In this document: in pieces, positions 52,868-62,025 of the stretch | Layout: the number at the start of each line of letters is the position of its first letter | How positions within the stretch are numbered: position 1 is the stretch's first letter | Origin: Verrucomicrobia bacterium CG1_02_43_26 | GTDB taxonomy: Bacteria > Verrucomicrobiota > Verrucomicrobiia > Opitutales > CG1-02-43-26 | Length of the DNA stretch: 64,000 bases | Direction: 5' to 3' | Assembly: GCA_001872735.1 (NCBI GenBank) | Contig: MNWT01000005.1 | Location: 130,001 to 194,000 of the forward strand | Translations under genes and position numbers: made by a program | Notes under the pieces: generated by a model | The model's database searches: none | The model's input: the letters and a program-made list of their open reading frames with translations, nothing else | What the model was told of the DNA's origin: nothing

Positions 52868-53320
52868 CTAGGCTGACAGGGCTAAGTCTTCGGCTTTCCC
52901 ACCGGCTTTCTCAATTTTGGCTTTGGCTGATTTAGAAAACTTGTGTGCTTTAATCGTTAGAGCACGGGTTGTTTCACCAACACCAAGGACTTTGAGTCGA
53001 GTTGATATATTCCGCACCATGCGTTTTTCTTTCAGCAGCTCCAAAGTGATTTCAACCTCAGACAGCTTTTCAAGATCAGCAATGTTTACAATGGCATAGT
53101 TAGTCGCAAATTCGTAGTTATTGAAACCACGTTTTGGTAAACTGACCGCAAGAGATGTTTGTCCCCCTTCAAAAATAGGTGAAATACTGTAGCCGGAACG
53201 AGCTTTACTTCCCTTGTGTCCGCGACCTGCAGTTTTACCTTGGCCTGAACCAACTCCCTTACCCTTACGTTTCTTAGTTTTTTTGTAACTAGCCTTTTTT
53301 AAATCTGTTAAGAATCCCAT
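52868..53320 (-). CDS. rplO: Ribosomal protein L15
   Basis: 150 residues; uL15. The Gly/Lys-rich N-terminus ([22 protein letters not shown]) and [17 protein letters not shown] are typical. The rpmD (L30) gene that often precedes it is absent: only 24 bp separate it from rpsE. Confidence 0.97.
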   Translation of the reverse strand: MGFLTDLKKASYKKTKKRKGKGVGSGQGKTAGRGHKGSKARSGYSISPIFEGGQTSLAVSLPKRGFNNYEFATNYAIVNIADLEKLSEVEITLELLKEKRMVRNISTRLKVLGVGETTRALTIKAHKFSKSAKAKIEKAGGKAEDLALSA

Positions 53321-53344
53321 TTTATTACCTTACTATTAAAAATT

Positions 53345-53896
53345 TTAAGCACTTTGTTTCATTTGACGAATCTCATCCGCAGAACGCAGTTGGCGTAAAG
53401 CCTCGATGACTGCTTTTACAACAGCACCTGGATTGCTTGATCCAAGAGATTTTGACAATATATCCTTGATCCCTAATGCTTCCAAGACAGGACGAACAGC
53501 ACCTCCGGCAATAACACCAGTACCAACACTTGCGGGACGCAAAAGAACTCTTCCGCCATCAAACTTGCCAAAAACTTCGTGAGGGATAGTTGTTCCCTTC
53601 AACGCGATTTGCTCTGTACTTTGAAGATTAGCTTTAGCACGCTCTGTTGCTTTCCGAATGGCTTCAGGTACTTCTTTAGCTTTTCCGTGGCCGTAGGCTA
53701 CTTTACCATTTCCGTCACCGACAACAACGAGTGCCGAGAAACTAAAACGTCTACCACCCTTAACTACTTTAGCACAACGGTTAATGTGTACTACATTAAC
53801 AATCTGACCAGCGGAATCTGGATCGGAACTAGGTTCCTCTCTATTCCCTCTGCCGGATTTAACATTTGACTTACGTGCTTTCTGATTATTTGTCAT
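53345..53896 (-). CDS. rpsE: Ribosomal protein S5
   Basis: 183 residues; uS5. A polar N-terminal stretch of about 20 residues precedes the double-stranded RNA-binding domain ([40 protein letters not shown]), followed by [17 protein letters not shown]. Confidence 0.98.
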   Translation of the reverse strand: MTNNQKARKSNVKSGRGNREEPSSDPDSAGQIVNVVHINRCAKVVKGGRRFSFSALVVVGDGNGKVAYGHGKAKEVPEAIRKATERAKANLQSTEQIALKGTTIPHEVFGKFDGGRVLLRPASVGTGVIAGGAVRPVLEALGIKDILSKSLGSSNPGAVVKAVIEALRQLRSADEIRQMKQSA

Positions 53897-53901
53897 ACCT
53901 A

Positions 53902-54270
53902 TTAAAATTTTAATGATGCTCTTGCTGCATCCGCGAATTCTTTTACTTTCCCGTGATAACGCCGTCCACCGCGGTCAAAAACGACATCGGTTATTCCGCT
54001 CTTACTCGCTTTTTCGCCAAAGATTTTACCAAACTTGGCGGCACCTTCTTTATTAGGGCCAATATCATCTGATTTTAAATCTTTATCGAGTGTAGACAAG
54101 TAAACTAATGTTTTCCCACCATTATCAACGTCATCATTGATGCACTGGGCATAAATATGTTCGTGGCTAAAGCGCAAAGATAGTCTAGGTTTGGATTCCG
54201 TACCTTTAATCTTTCTACGAATGCGCATTCTACGCCTCTGAACTGTTTTCTTTTTTCGTTTAATATTCAT
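53902..54270 (-). CDS. rplR: Ribosomal protein L18
   Basis: 122 residues; uL18, which binds 5S rRNA. It has a basic N-terminus ([16 protein letters not shown]), [20 protein letters not shown], and a C-terminus [20 protein letters not shown]. Normal length. Confidence 0.97.
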   Translation of the reverse strand: MNIKRKKKTVQRRRMRIRRKIKGTESKPRLSLRFSHEHIYAQCINDDVDNGGKTLVYLSTLDKDLKSDDIGPNKEGAAKFGKIFGEKASKSGITDVVFDRGGRRYHGKVKEFADAARASLKF

Positions 54271-54288
54271 ACTGAAAAACTCCCCTTA

Positions 54289-54828
54289 TTATGCAGTTTT
54301 CTTACCCTCCTTACGGATAATGTATTTACCTACTATTCTTACACCCTTACCCTTGTAAGGCTCTACTGGATAGAAGTGATAAATGTCTGCTGTCACTTGA
54401 CCAACCGCATGCTTATCTGGGCCTTCTACTTTAATTTTTGTATTCTCAGTAACTGTAATTTTTATATCAGCATAAGGAATTGTATAGTCAATGTTATGAG
54501 AATATCCCAAATTCAATACGAGTACGTTATCCTTCATAGCTGCTTTAAAACCAACTCCGTGTAATTCAAGGCTCTTCGAATAGCCATCAACAACGCCCTT
54601 CACCATATTATTGATGATCGCTCTCATTGTCCCATAATAGGCTTGAGCAAAACGACTGTTGTCTCCAGGCGTTATAATAATCTGGTTATCGTTGATTTCG
54701 ATAGCGGCCGCTGGCTTGAATTCCTTTTCAAGTTTACCCTTAGGGCCTTCTACTAAAATTTTTTTTCCAGTAATGGTAACTTTTACATTACTTGGTATAT
54801 CTATTGGTAATTTTCCTATTCTACTCAT
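54289..54828 (-). CDS. rplF: Ribosomal protein L6
   Basis: 179 residues; uL6. It starts MSRIGKLPIDIPSNVKV and has two alpha/beta repeats, with VTENTKIKVEGPDKHAVGQV and the YKGKGVRIVGKYIIRKEGKK tail (shortened here in wording). Length and order agree with the spc operon. Confidence 0.97.
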   Translation of the reverse strand: MSRIGKLPIDIPSNVKVTITGKKILVEGPKGKLEKEFKPAAAIEINDNQIIITPGDNSRFAQAYYGTMRAIINNMVKGVVDGYSKSLELHGVGFKAAMKDNVLVLNLGYSHNIDYTIPYADIKITVTENTKIKVEGPDKHAVGQVTADIYHFYPVEPYKGKGVRIVGKYIIRKEGKKTA

Positions 54829-54840
54829 TTTATTATCTCC

Positions 54841-55230
54841 TTACCATACTTTGCAAAGCAACTCGCCACCAACTTTGTTCTGACGAGCGTCTTTATCCTT
54901 CATAACACCTTTAGATGTAGTCAAAATACAAATCCCCATGCCGCCAAGGACGTACGGAATTTCAGTACTGCCACAATATTGACGCTGACCGGGTGAGCTT
55001 TGTCTTTTAACACCTGTAATGGCTGGTCGTCCCTTGAAGTACTTCAATGTAACCAGAATAAACTTAAGCTGGCGTTCATTGGTAACTACTTTAAAATCTT
55101 TAATGTAACCTTCTTTTTTAAGAATAGTCACAATGTTTTCACGCATTTTTGACCATTGAGCCATGCAGTCTTTGTTGCCTGCGTTACTTGCGTTTCTGAT
55201 GATTGTTAGAAAATCTGCTACTGTATCCAT
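54841..55230 (-). CDS. rpsH: Ribosomal protein S8
   Basis: 129 residues; uS8. It begins DTVADFLTIIRNASNAG, contains GRPAITGVKRQSSPGQRQY, and ends with GICILTTSKGVMKDKDAR plus GGELLCKVW. It is 19 bp downstream of rpsN. Confidence 0.97.
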   Translation of the reverse strand: MDTVADFLTIIRNASNAGNKDCMAQWSKMRENIVTILKKEGYIKDFKVVTNERQLKFILVTLKYFKGRPAITGVKRQSSPGQRQYCGSTEIPYVLGGMGICILTTSKGVMKDKDARQNKVGGELLCKVW

Positions 55231-55249
55231 ATTATTTACTTCTTATATT

Positions 55250-55555
55250 TTACCAAGATGATTTTGTAATACCAGGGATAAGTCCACGAGAAGCATACTC
55301 ACGCAAGGTTATACGTGAAATACCGAACTTCCTTCTGAATCCACGACAACGGCCTGTAATACTACAACGATTTCTATAGCGAACAGGGGAACTGTTGCGC
55401 GGCAAATTTGTTAGTTCGCGCTGTGCTGCGTAAAACTCCTCATCTGTAACATCAGGGTTTTTCATTTTGGCCTTCAACTCTTCTCGTTTGCCTTTGAACT
55501 TCTCAATGAGCTTTTTGCGCCTGTTATTTTTTTCTACTGCTGATTTTTTAGCCAT
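55250..55555 (-). CDS. rpsN: Ribosomal protein S14 (long, zinc-free form)
   Basis: 101 residues; uS14. It is the long variant without the CxxC zinc pairs. It has [40 protein letters not shown] and the usual end IPGITKSSW. Confidence 0.97.
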   Translation of the reverse strand: MAKKSAVEKNNRRKKLIEKFKGKREELKAKMKNPDVTDEEFYAAQRELTNLPRNSSPVRYRNRCSITGRCRGFRRKFGISRITLREYASRGLIPGITKSSW

Positions 55556-55581
55556 TCTTAATTCCTAAATTAATGTTTATA

Positions 55582-56145
55582 CTACTCTTGAACCTCGGTA
55601 ACTTTTCTTCTGAAGGGGAAGCCTAATTGCTTTAATAATTCGAACCCATGAAAGTCGTTGTCAGCAGTGGTTACGATAGTGATATCTAAACCAAAACGCT
55701 GAGTGTTGCTAATGTCGGTAGACACTTCAGGAAAAATTGTGTGGTCTTCAATCCCGATAGTGACATTGCCTTTGCCGTCAAAACGATTGTCCAAACCGCG
55801 AAAGTCGCGAATGCCTGGGAGGGCGATTGCAACAAGCCTAAGTAAGAAATCATACATGCGAGTGCCTCTCAATGTAACTTTTACGCCAATGGCCATTCCT
55901 TCACGTAGCTTAAAATTTGATATGCTCTTTTTAGCCTTAGTTACAAGTGCCTTTTGACCCGATATCTTTGCCAAGTCTTCTTCCAATTTCTGGATCTGCG
56001 CCTTTGCATCAGTCGCTCCCACAGAAGAATTCAAAACGACTTTCTCGATACGAGGAATTTCGTGCACATTTTCCAGTTTCAATGCTTGCTTTAACGCCGG
56101 CACAACCTGTTCTTTGTAAAATTTCTTTAATTCTGGCTCATTCAT
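55582..56145 (-). CDS. rplE: Ribosomal protein L5
   Basis: 187 residues; uL5, a 5S rRNA binder. It has VHEIPRIEKVVLNSSVG, KAKKSISNFKLREGMAIGVKVTLR and IALPGIRDFRGL. An 88-bp gap separates it from rplX, the widest in this part of the cluster. Confidence 0.97.
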   Translation of the reverse strand: MNEPELKKFYKEQVVPALKQALKLENVHEIPRIEKVVLNSSVGATDAKAQIQKLEEDLAKISGQKALVTKAKKSISNFKLREGMAIGVKVTLRGTRMYDFLLRLVAIALPGIRDFRGLDNRFDGKGNVTIGIEDHTIFPEVSTDISNTQRFGLDITIVTTADNDFHGFELLKQLGFPFRRKVTEVQE

Positions 56146-56233
56146 CTTTTTTAACCTTATACTCTTATGGTATGAAAATATTCCGTAGACTATATATCAA
56201 TATACTGAAACCAGTACATTGCAAGCATAATTT

Positions 56234-56512
56234 TTACTTCTTATTTGCTGCCCTTTTTTCATATTCGCTAGCCAACATGACGTTCGAATAATGGATTGAA
56301 GTTTCTACTTTAGTTCGACCACCCTCTGGGTTTTCCTGCGATTTCTTTAAAATTTTTTCTCTCAGCGCAACACCTTCGATAATGACTCGACATTTGTCTG
56401 ATTTGTCTGTGTGAACAAATGAAAGTACCTTACCCTTTTCGCCTTTGCTATTTCCTGCAATAACGACAACGGCATCGCCCACTTTATAATTCTTTTTAAA
56501 TTTTGTGCTCAT
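56234..56512 (-). CDS. rplX: Ribosomal protein L24
   Basis: 92 residues; uL24 with its KOW motif (NYKVGDAVVVIAGNSKGEKGKVLSF), followed by VIIEGVALREKI and HYSNVML. It is slightly shorter than the E. coli protein. Confidence 0.95.
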   Translation of the reverse strand: MSTKFKKNYKVGDAVVVIAGNSKGEKGKVLSFVHTDKSDKCRVIIEGVALREKILKKSQENPEGGRTKVETSIHYSNVMLASEYEKRAANKK

Positions 56513-56516
56513 ATTA

Positions 56517-56882
56517 TTATATAACCTCCGGTGCTAATGAAATAATCTTCATAAAACCCTTGTAGCGTAGTTCTCTGGCAATGGTACCAAACACACGTGT
56601 TCCCTTTGGGTTTTTATTATTATCAATAATAACAATGGCATTGTCATCGAAGCGCAAGTAGCTGCCATCTTCACGATGAATTGCATATTTTGTGCGTACG
56701 ATAACTCCCTTGGCAACAGTGCCCTTTTTGACCGTCGCGTCTGGGGAAGCTTCTTTGATTGCAACAACCACGATATCCCCTACATTGGCTGTATCTTTTC
56801 TCTGACCGAGAATTCGTATAATCAAGGCCTTTTTAGCACCCGTATTATCCGCAACATTTACTACTGTTTCTGTCTGTAACAT
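56517..56882 (-). CDS. rplN: Ribosomal protein L14
   Basis: 121 residues; uL14. It starts [23 protein letters not shown] and has [24 protein letters not shown] and [10 protein letters not shown] clear Shine-Dalgarno (AGAAGG) lies about 8 bp upstream of the ATG. Confidence 0.98.
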   Translation of the reverse strand: MLQTETVVNVADNTGAKKALIIRILGQRKDTANVGDIVVVAIKEASPDATVKKGTVAKGVIVRTKYAIHREDGSYLRFDDNAIVIIDNNKNPKGTRVFGTIARELRYKGFMKIISLAPEVI

Positions 56883-56906
56883 CTTTAAACCCTTCTCAAT
56901 TATGCT

Positions 56907-57188
56907 TTATGCAAACATTGGTGCTTTTTCTAAAACTTTGGTGATACGAAAACGTTTTGTTTTGCTGAGCGGACGTGTCTCCATGATTTCTACTTTATCC
57001 CCTAGCCCACATTCGTTAGCCTCATCGTGTACGGTAACGGTTGTTTTACGTTTAATTTCTTTTTTATATTTTGGGTGTGGAATCTTGTATTCAATTACCA
57101 CCTTAACCGTTTTATCACCCGATTTACCGGAAACGACCCCAATTAAAATTTTTCTTTTGTTTCTTGTGTTTTCAGCCATGGCCATCAT
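56907..57188 (-). CDS. rpsQ: Ribosomal protein S17
   Basis: 93 residues; uS17. It has [52 protein letters not shown]. The start has several consecutive Met options (57188, 57185, 57179), and which is used cannot be told. Confidence 0.97.
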   Translation of the reverse strand: MMAMAENTRNKRKILIGVVSGKSGDKTVKVVIEYKIPHPKYKKEIKRKTTVTVHDEANECGLGDKVEIMETRPLSKTKRFRITKVLEKAPMFA

Positions 57189-57202
57189 TCGTTAATTGTT
57201 GC

Positions 57203-57400
57203 TTAAACGCTTACGTTTTCTTTCTCTCTCAATATGGTTTCCATGCGAGCGATATCTTTTCTAGTGTTCGCATACTTGCCTGGATTCTCTATCTTCATTG
57301 CCTGTTTCTTAAGTCGGAGGCCCAATAGTTGGCTCCTACACTCTTTGATTTTACTCTGAATTTCTTCCCTAGAAAGTTCTCTTATTTCTTTTGATTTCAT
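57203..57400 (-). CDS. rpmC: Ribosomal protein L29
   Basis: 65 residues; uL29 with KEIRELSREEIQSKIKECRSQ and a TRKDIARMETILRE end. A GGAGGAG-rich Shine-Dalgarno sits between it and rplP (57412-57419). Confidence 0.95.
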   Translation of the reverse strand: MKSKEIRELSREEIQSKIKECRSQLLGLRLKKQAMKIENPGKYANTRKDIARMETILREKENVSV

Positions 57401-57421
57401 GATTTTGACAAACTCCTCCTG

Positions 57422-57841
57422 CTATACAACATCGCGCGCTATGAAGCGGCATGAAAATGATAATTTTGAATCTCCCAAAGCTAGTGCTTGGCGCGCCATG
57501 CTCATAGGTATACCCCCGATTTCGTATAAAATAGTGCCGGGCTTAACAACTGCGACATAATGGTCTACAGGTCCCTTACCCTTACCCATACGTGTTTCAG
57601 CAGGTTTCTTTGTGACTGGCTTATGTGGGAATACTCGACACCAAACCTTACCTCTCCGCTTTAAATGTCTTGTAATCGCGACACGTACAGCTTCTAATTG
57701 ATCTGAAGATACAAGCCCACGTTCGAGTGCTTGTATACCGTATTCACCAAAAGCCATATAATCACACCCCTTTGCAGAGCCGCGATTACGCCCTTTATGC
57801 GTTTTTCTATATTTTGTGCGTGCTGGTTGTCTCTTTGCCAT
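57422..57841 (-). CDS. rplP: Ribosomal protein L16
   Basis: 139 residues; uL16. It contains [28 protein letters not shown], and [24 protein letters not shown]. Normal length. Confidence 0.97.
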   Translation of the reverse strand: MAKRQPARTKYRKTHKGRNRGSAKGCDYMAFGEYGIQALERGLVSSDQLEAVRVAITRHLKRRGKVWCRVFPHKPVTKKPAETRMGKGKGPVDHYVAVVKPGTILYEIGGIPMSMARQALALGDSKLSFSCRFIARDVV

Positions 57842-57865
57842 TGCCTATAAAGTAGTTAATATTTT

Positions 57866-58504
57866 TTATGCTTCTTTTCTTTTACAAATCCAAACTTTGA
57901 CACCTATCAAGCCGTAGATGGTGTGGGCTTCGGAGAACCCATAATCAATTTTTTCGCGAATTGTCTGAAGAGGTACCCGTCCCCAGTGTTGGCGTTCTGT
58001 GCGAGCAATTTCTGCTCCACCCAAACGTCCGGCACACTGAACTTTTATACCATCTACACCCAAACTGCTTGCTGTTTGAATCGCTTTTTTCATAGCACGA
58101 CGAAATGATATTCTTCGCTCGAGCTGGAGAGCGATACTCTCGGCTACGATTTGCGCAACGATATCCGGTTTTTTCTCTTCTTGTATGTCTAGAATGATTT
58201 CCTGACCCGTAATTTTTTCGAGCTGTGACTTAAGCCCTTCGAGCTCTTGGCCACGACGCCCGATAACAACACCTGGTCGCGCGGTTACGATTGTTATACG
58301 AATTCGGCCAGAGGCTCTTTCGATAACGATCTTAGCTACGGAAGCATAACGAAGCTTTTTACTTAATGTTTTACGGATAAGGTCATCTTCATAAATCCAC
58401 TGAGCACATTTACGTTTGTTCTTATCGTCATACCATTTGGATAGCCAGCCTTCTGACTTTTCTACTGGTAATCTAAAACAGATTGGATGTTCTTTTTGTC
58501 CCAT
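57866..58504 (-). CDS. rpsC: Ribosomal protein S3
   Basis: 212 residues; uS3. It has a KH domain (ASGRIRITIVTARPGVVIGRRGQ) and the C-terminal block VQCAGRLGGAEIARTE. The N-terminus starts MGQKEHPICFRLPV. Confidence 0.98.
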   Translation of the reverse strand: MGQKEHPICFRLPVEKSEGWLSKWYDDKNKRKCAQWIYEDDLIRKTLSKKLRYASVAKIVIERASGRIRITIVTARPGVVIGRRGQELEGLKSQLEKITGQEIILDIQEEKKPDIVAQIVAESIALQLERRISFRRAMKKAIQTASSLGVDGIKVQCAGRLGGAEIARTERQHWGRVPLQTIREKIDYGFSEAHTIYGLIGVKVWICKRKEA

Positions 58505-58512
58505 ATACTAAA

Positions 58513-58848
58513 TTATCTTTCTTCTGTTAATACGACTTTGATGTGACTTGTGTGCTTTTTGTATGGGTGAGCAGAGCCTCTCGCACTTGGTCTAAAACGA
58601 CCAAACGTGATAGCTTGATCCACATAAACACCTTGAATCCAAAGCTTGCTAGCGGATAAGTTGTTATTATTTTCAGCGTTTGCGATCGCACTTTTTAAAA
58701 CCTTATGGATAAATCTGGCTCCTTTTACGGGTACTAGCGCTAAACGATCCAAAGCGTCGTTAGCATTAAGCCCTTTAAGTTGTCTTGCCAAATCCCTTAG
58801 CTTTAAAGCAGAAATGCGCTCGTATTTTGATATTGCTTGAACTTCCAT
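58513..58848 (-). CDS. rplV: Ribosomal protein L22
   Basis: 111 residues; uL22 of the exit tunnel. It has VPVKGARFIHKVLKSAIANAENN and the end PRASGRAHPYKKHTSHI-type block (RPSARGSAHPYKKHTSHIKV). Ends 9 bp before rpsC. Confidence 0.97.
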   Translation of the reverse strand: MEVQAISKYERISALKLRDLARQLKGLNANDALDRLALVPVKGARFIHKVLKSAIANAENNNNLSASKLWIQGVYVDQAITFGRFRPSARGSAHPYKKHTSHIKVVLTEER

Positions 58849-58853
58849 AATAA

Positions 58854-59123
58854 TTACTTCTTAGCGGTACCTCCGTGAGCAATAAACTTACGTGTTGGTG
58901 AAAACTCACCTAATTTGTGTCCAACCATGTTTTCTGTGACATAGACAGTAACAAAAGCTTTACCCGTATGAACTTCTATATTAAGCCCAACAAATTCTGG
59001 CGTGATCGTGCTACGACGTGACCAGGTTCTGATAGGTTTTTTATTTCCGCTTTTTTGAGCCTCAGCTATTTTATCCCACAGTGAGGGATCTACAAAAAAT
59101 CCTTTTTTTAGAGAGCGTGCCAT
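58854..59123 (-). CDS. rpsS: Ribosomal protein S19
   Basis: 89 residues; uS19. It starts [16 protein letters not shown] and has [27 protein letters not shown]. Normal length. Confidence 0.98.
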   Translation of the reverse strand: MARSLKKGFFVDPSLWDKIAEAQKSGNKKPIRTWSRRSTITPEFVGLNIEVHTGKAFVTVYVTENMVGHKLGEFSPTRKFIAHGGTAKK

Positions 59124-59131
59124 ATTATTTA

Positions 59132-59986
59132 TTACCTCTTAAATTTTTTACCTTTTCGGTTAACGATTATCATCTTATTTGTTGGCTTAGCCTTCCTACG
59201 AGTACGCTTACCACCCTTAGCCAATTGGTTCCATGGAGAACAAGGATGTCCACCACCGGAAGTACGGCCTTCACCACCACCCATTGGGTGGTCAACAGGG
59301 TTCATTGCAACACCACGTACACGAGGTCTTCTACCAAGCCATCTATTACGGCCAGCTTTACCCAATTTACGATTACGGTGTTCAGAGTTACCTGCTTTTC
59401 CAACAGTAGCTCGACAGTTCATACTAACATATCTTAGCTCACCGCTGGGCATTTTCAAAGTTGCTAAACCTTTAGTTTCATCCAAAGCAACGTATTGTGC
59501 AGCAGATCCTGCGCTACGAGCAATTTGTGCTCCACGACCGGGTTCAATTTCTACACAATGAACGAATGTTGACAGAGGAATCATTATTAAAGGCAATGAA
59601 TAACCTGGCTTATATTCGTCTAACCAACGATCTGTGCTTACGATCTGGTTACCGATAATGATACCAGCTGGGGCCAAAATATAACGTTTTTCGCCATCAG
59701 GATAATTGATTAATGCAATATTTGCAGAGCGATTCGGGTCATACTCCAGCGAAACAACTGTTCCGTAAATGTCCTTTTTCTCGCGCTTGAAATCGATTTC
59801 ACGGTATCTTCTTTTATGTCCCCCACCTCTGCGTCGAGAAGTGATACGTCCGTAATTATTTCTACCACTGTCTTTCTTTAAAATACTTGTCAGTGTTGAA
59901 ACAGGATTATTCGGAGCCAAATCTTGTTTATTTGATTCGTAAAAACGTAACGAAGGTGTAATTGGTCTATGTTTCTTTGTTGCCAT
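59132..59986 (-). CDS. rplB: Ribosomal protein L2
   Basis: 284 residues; uL2, part of the peptidyl transferase region. It has [35 protein letters not shown] (with the functional His) and the basic C-terminal tail. It is a few residues longer than the standard 275. Confidence 0.98.
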   Translation of the reverse strand: MATKKHRPITPSLRFYESNKQDLAPNNPVSTLTSILKKDSGRNNYGRITSRRRGGGHKRRYREIDFKREKKDIYGTVVSLEYDPNRSANIALINYPDGEKRYILAPAGIIIGNQIVSTDRWLDEYKPGYSLPLIMIPLSTFVHCVEIEPGRGAQIARSAGSAAQYVALDETKGLATLKMPSGELRYVSMNCRATVGKAGNSEHRNRKLGKAGRNRWLGRRPRVRGVAMNPVDHPMGGGEGRTSGGGHPCSPWNQLAKGGKRTRRKAKPTNKMIIVNRKGKKFKR

Positions 59987-59996
59987 ATTATTTTAC

Positions 59997-60284
59997 TTAC
60001 ATTATTTCGATTTTGCTTCCTTCACAAAGCGTTACTATAGCCTTACGCGTATCTGGCTTACGTATTAGACCGCGCTTGGCGCGATTGCTTTTACGCTTAC
60101 CCTTTTGATTCATGACATTAACGTCTTGAACTTTTACTTTAAACACAGCTTCTACAGCGTCAGCGATTTGCTTACGGTTTGCTCCTTTGAAGACTTCGAA
60201 GGTGTATTTATTGAGCTCGGAAGACAAAACGCTTGTTTTTTCAGTAACTCGAATTTCTTTTAAAATTGTATCTGGTGCTGCCAT
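59997..60284 (-). CDS. rplW: Ribosomal protein L23
   Basis: 95 residues; uL23, the docking site for trigger factor. It has VTEKTSVLSSELNKYTFEVF and ANRKQIADAVEAVFKVKVQDV. Ends 10 bp before rplB. Confidence 0.96.
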   Translation of the reverse strand: MAAPDTILKEIRVTEKTSVLSSELNKYTFEVFKGANRKQIADAVEAVFKVKVQDVNVMNQKGKRKSNRAKRGLIRKPDTRKAIVTLCEGSKIEIM

Positions 60285-60297
60285 ATTTTTATAAAAA

Positions 60298-60924
60298 TTA
60301 ATTATTTACGCGTGCGAGAATAAGATTAAAAGCTTCTTCGGTCATGATAATTTTTTTATAATTACCAAAATCCAATGCATTGATTGAGCGCGCATCCACC
60401 ATAAAAACGTGTGGGATGTTACGTGCTGATAATGCAAACTTTTCGGTGAAATCAGTATCAACCAAGAGAACTGTACCTTCTGGTTTGATGTTATCCAACA
60501 CAGCATTAAAGAGCTTAGTCTTAGGCTCCGCTACTTCAAAGGCTTCAATCAAGGAAATGCCGTGATCTGAAGAACGTTCAAAGATGGCTCTTTTAAGAGC
60601 AACCTTTTTTACTTTGACATTGATTTTTTGCGTATAGTCACGAGGTCTTGGGCCGTGCACAACACCACCGCCAACCCAAATAGGGCTTCTGCGGGAACCG
60701 TGACGGGCATTACCAGTACCCTTTTGACGCCAAGGCTTTTTGCCTGAGCCTCTTACTTCGTCTTTTGATTTCGCACACGCGCTCCCTTGACGGGCATTTG
60801 CTTGATATGCTAAAACGACTTGGCGCAATGCATCAAAACCATCTCTGCCCTCAAACGTAGGTACGTTAGCAATTTCTTTTTCGCCAGCCTGAGATCCGTC
60901 TTTTTTATAAAATTTGTATTTCAT
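60298..60924 (-). CDS. rplD: Ribosomal protein L4
   Basis: 208 residues; uL4. The extended loop region KKPWRQKGTGNARHGSRRSP is typical, as are VLLVDTDFTEKFALSARN and IPHVFMVDARSINALD. Confidence 0.97.
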   Translation of the reverse strand: MKYKFYKKDGSQAGEKEIANVPTFEGRDGFDALRQVVLAYQANARQGSACAKSKDEVRGSGKKPWRQKGTGNARHGSRRSPIWVGGGVVHGPRPRDYTQKINVKVKKVALKRAIFERSSDHGISLIEAFEVAEPKTKLFNAVLDNIKPEGTVLLVDTDFTEKFALSARNIPHVFMVDARSINALDFGNYKKIIMTEEAFNLILARVNN

Positions 60925-60954
60925 ATCTATTTACTACTTAATTTTATTATATGC

Positions 60955-61608
60955 TTATTTTCTGCTCTTCTTAGTCTTACGGATTCTGACAGTGGATCCA
61001 TTGTAACCAGGGATACTTCCCTTGATGACAATTAATCCTTGATCTTCAAAAATTTTGACGATCTGCATGTTCTGCGATGTACGAGAAACAGCACCCATGT
61101 GACCCGGCATTTTCTTTCCTTTAATAACGTGACCAGGTGTTTGGCAGTTACCATAAGAACCACCTCGTCTATGAGACATGGAACCGTGACTTGCAGGTCC
61201 TCCATCGAAGCCGTATCGTTTAACAACTCCTTGGAAGCCCTTACCCTTACTGACACCACTAATGTCAACTTTTTGACCAGCTTCGAAATTTGTAATCGCT
61301 AAAATCTCACCTGGATTAAATTGCTCCGCTTCATCGGTGCGAAATTCGTAGATTCCCTCAACAGGCTTTTCTACATTTGCTTTTTTGCAATGACCTTTTA
61401 CAGCATTGCTCACGCGATGAGGCTTTTGCTCGCCGTAACCGGCTTGCACGGCGTTATAACCATCGTTCTTGATTGTTTTAATCTGAAGAACCTTAGTTTC
61501 TTGGACTTTAAGGACTGTAACAGGAATCAGGCGACCATTGTCGTCAAACATTTGCGTCATCCCGACCTTGTCAGCAATTAAATGTACTTCTTTATTATTC
61601 GTAGTCAT
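60955..61608 (-). CDS. rplC: Ribosomal protein L3
   Basis: 217 residues from the ATG at 61608; a longer frame to 61641 adds unconserved residues. It has LIADKVGMTQMFDDNGRLIPVTV, KGKGFQGVVKRYGFDGG and ASHGSMSHRRGGSYG. First protein of the L3-L4-L23-L2 group. Confidence 0.97.
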   Translation of the reverse strand: MTTNNKEVHLIADKVGMTQMFDDNGRLIPVTVLKVQETKVLQIKTIKNDGYNAVQAGYGEQKPHRVSNAVKGHCKKANVEKPVEGIYEFRTDEAEQFNPGEILAITNFEAGQKVDISGVSKGKGFQGVVKRYGFDGGPASHGSMSHRRGGSYGNCQTPGHVIKGKKMPGHMGAVSRTSQNMQIVKIFEDQGLIVIKGSIPGYNGSTVRIRKTKKSRK

Positions 61609-61706
61609 AAGTTCTAAGCGGCAGGTTTTACTTTGTTGCAAAGCGCCTGCTTTAGTTTGATAAAAGTTATAGGAAAAACTATAAACAAATCTGTGTCAAT
61701 ATTTTT

Positions 61707-62024
61707 TTACACAGAAATTGCAATAGCTACGCCTGCAGGGAGATTTAATTTTTTTAATTCGTCAACGGTTTGGGCTGTAGGCTCGATGATATCTACCAAT
61801 CGGGTGTGCGTACGGCGTTCGAACGTCTCTGAAGATTTTTTGTTAACGTGTGTAGAACGGTTAACAGAAACTTTATCAATATGCGTTGGTAAAGGTACTG
61901 GACCGGCTACTCTTGCGCCTGAGCGTTTTGCTGTATCAACAATTTCCCGTGCGGCACCATCGATGGCGCTTGAATCATAGCCCTCGAGGCGAATGCGAAT
62001 CTTTTGTTTATTTTTGTTTGACAT
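61707..62024 (-). CDS. rpsJ: Ribosomal protein S10
   Basis: 105 residues from the ATG at 62024 ([17 protein letters not shown]). It has [23 protein letters not shown] and [18 protein letters not shown]. It starts 1 bp after the fusA stop, so fusA and rpsJ are directly joined without tuf. Confidence 0.98.
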   Translation of the reverse strand: MSNKNKQKIRIRLEGYDSSAIDGAAREIVDTAKRSGARVAGPVPLPTHIDKVSVNRSTHVNKKSSETFERRTHTRLVDIIEPTAQTVDELKKLNLPAGVAIAISV

Positions 62025-62025
62025 A

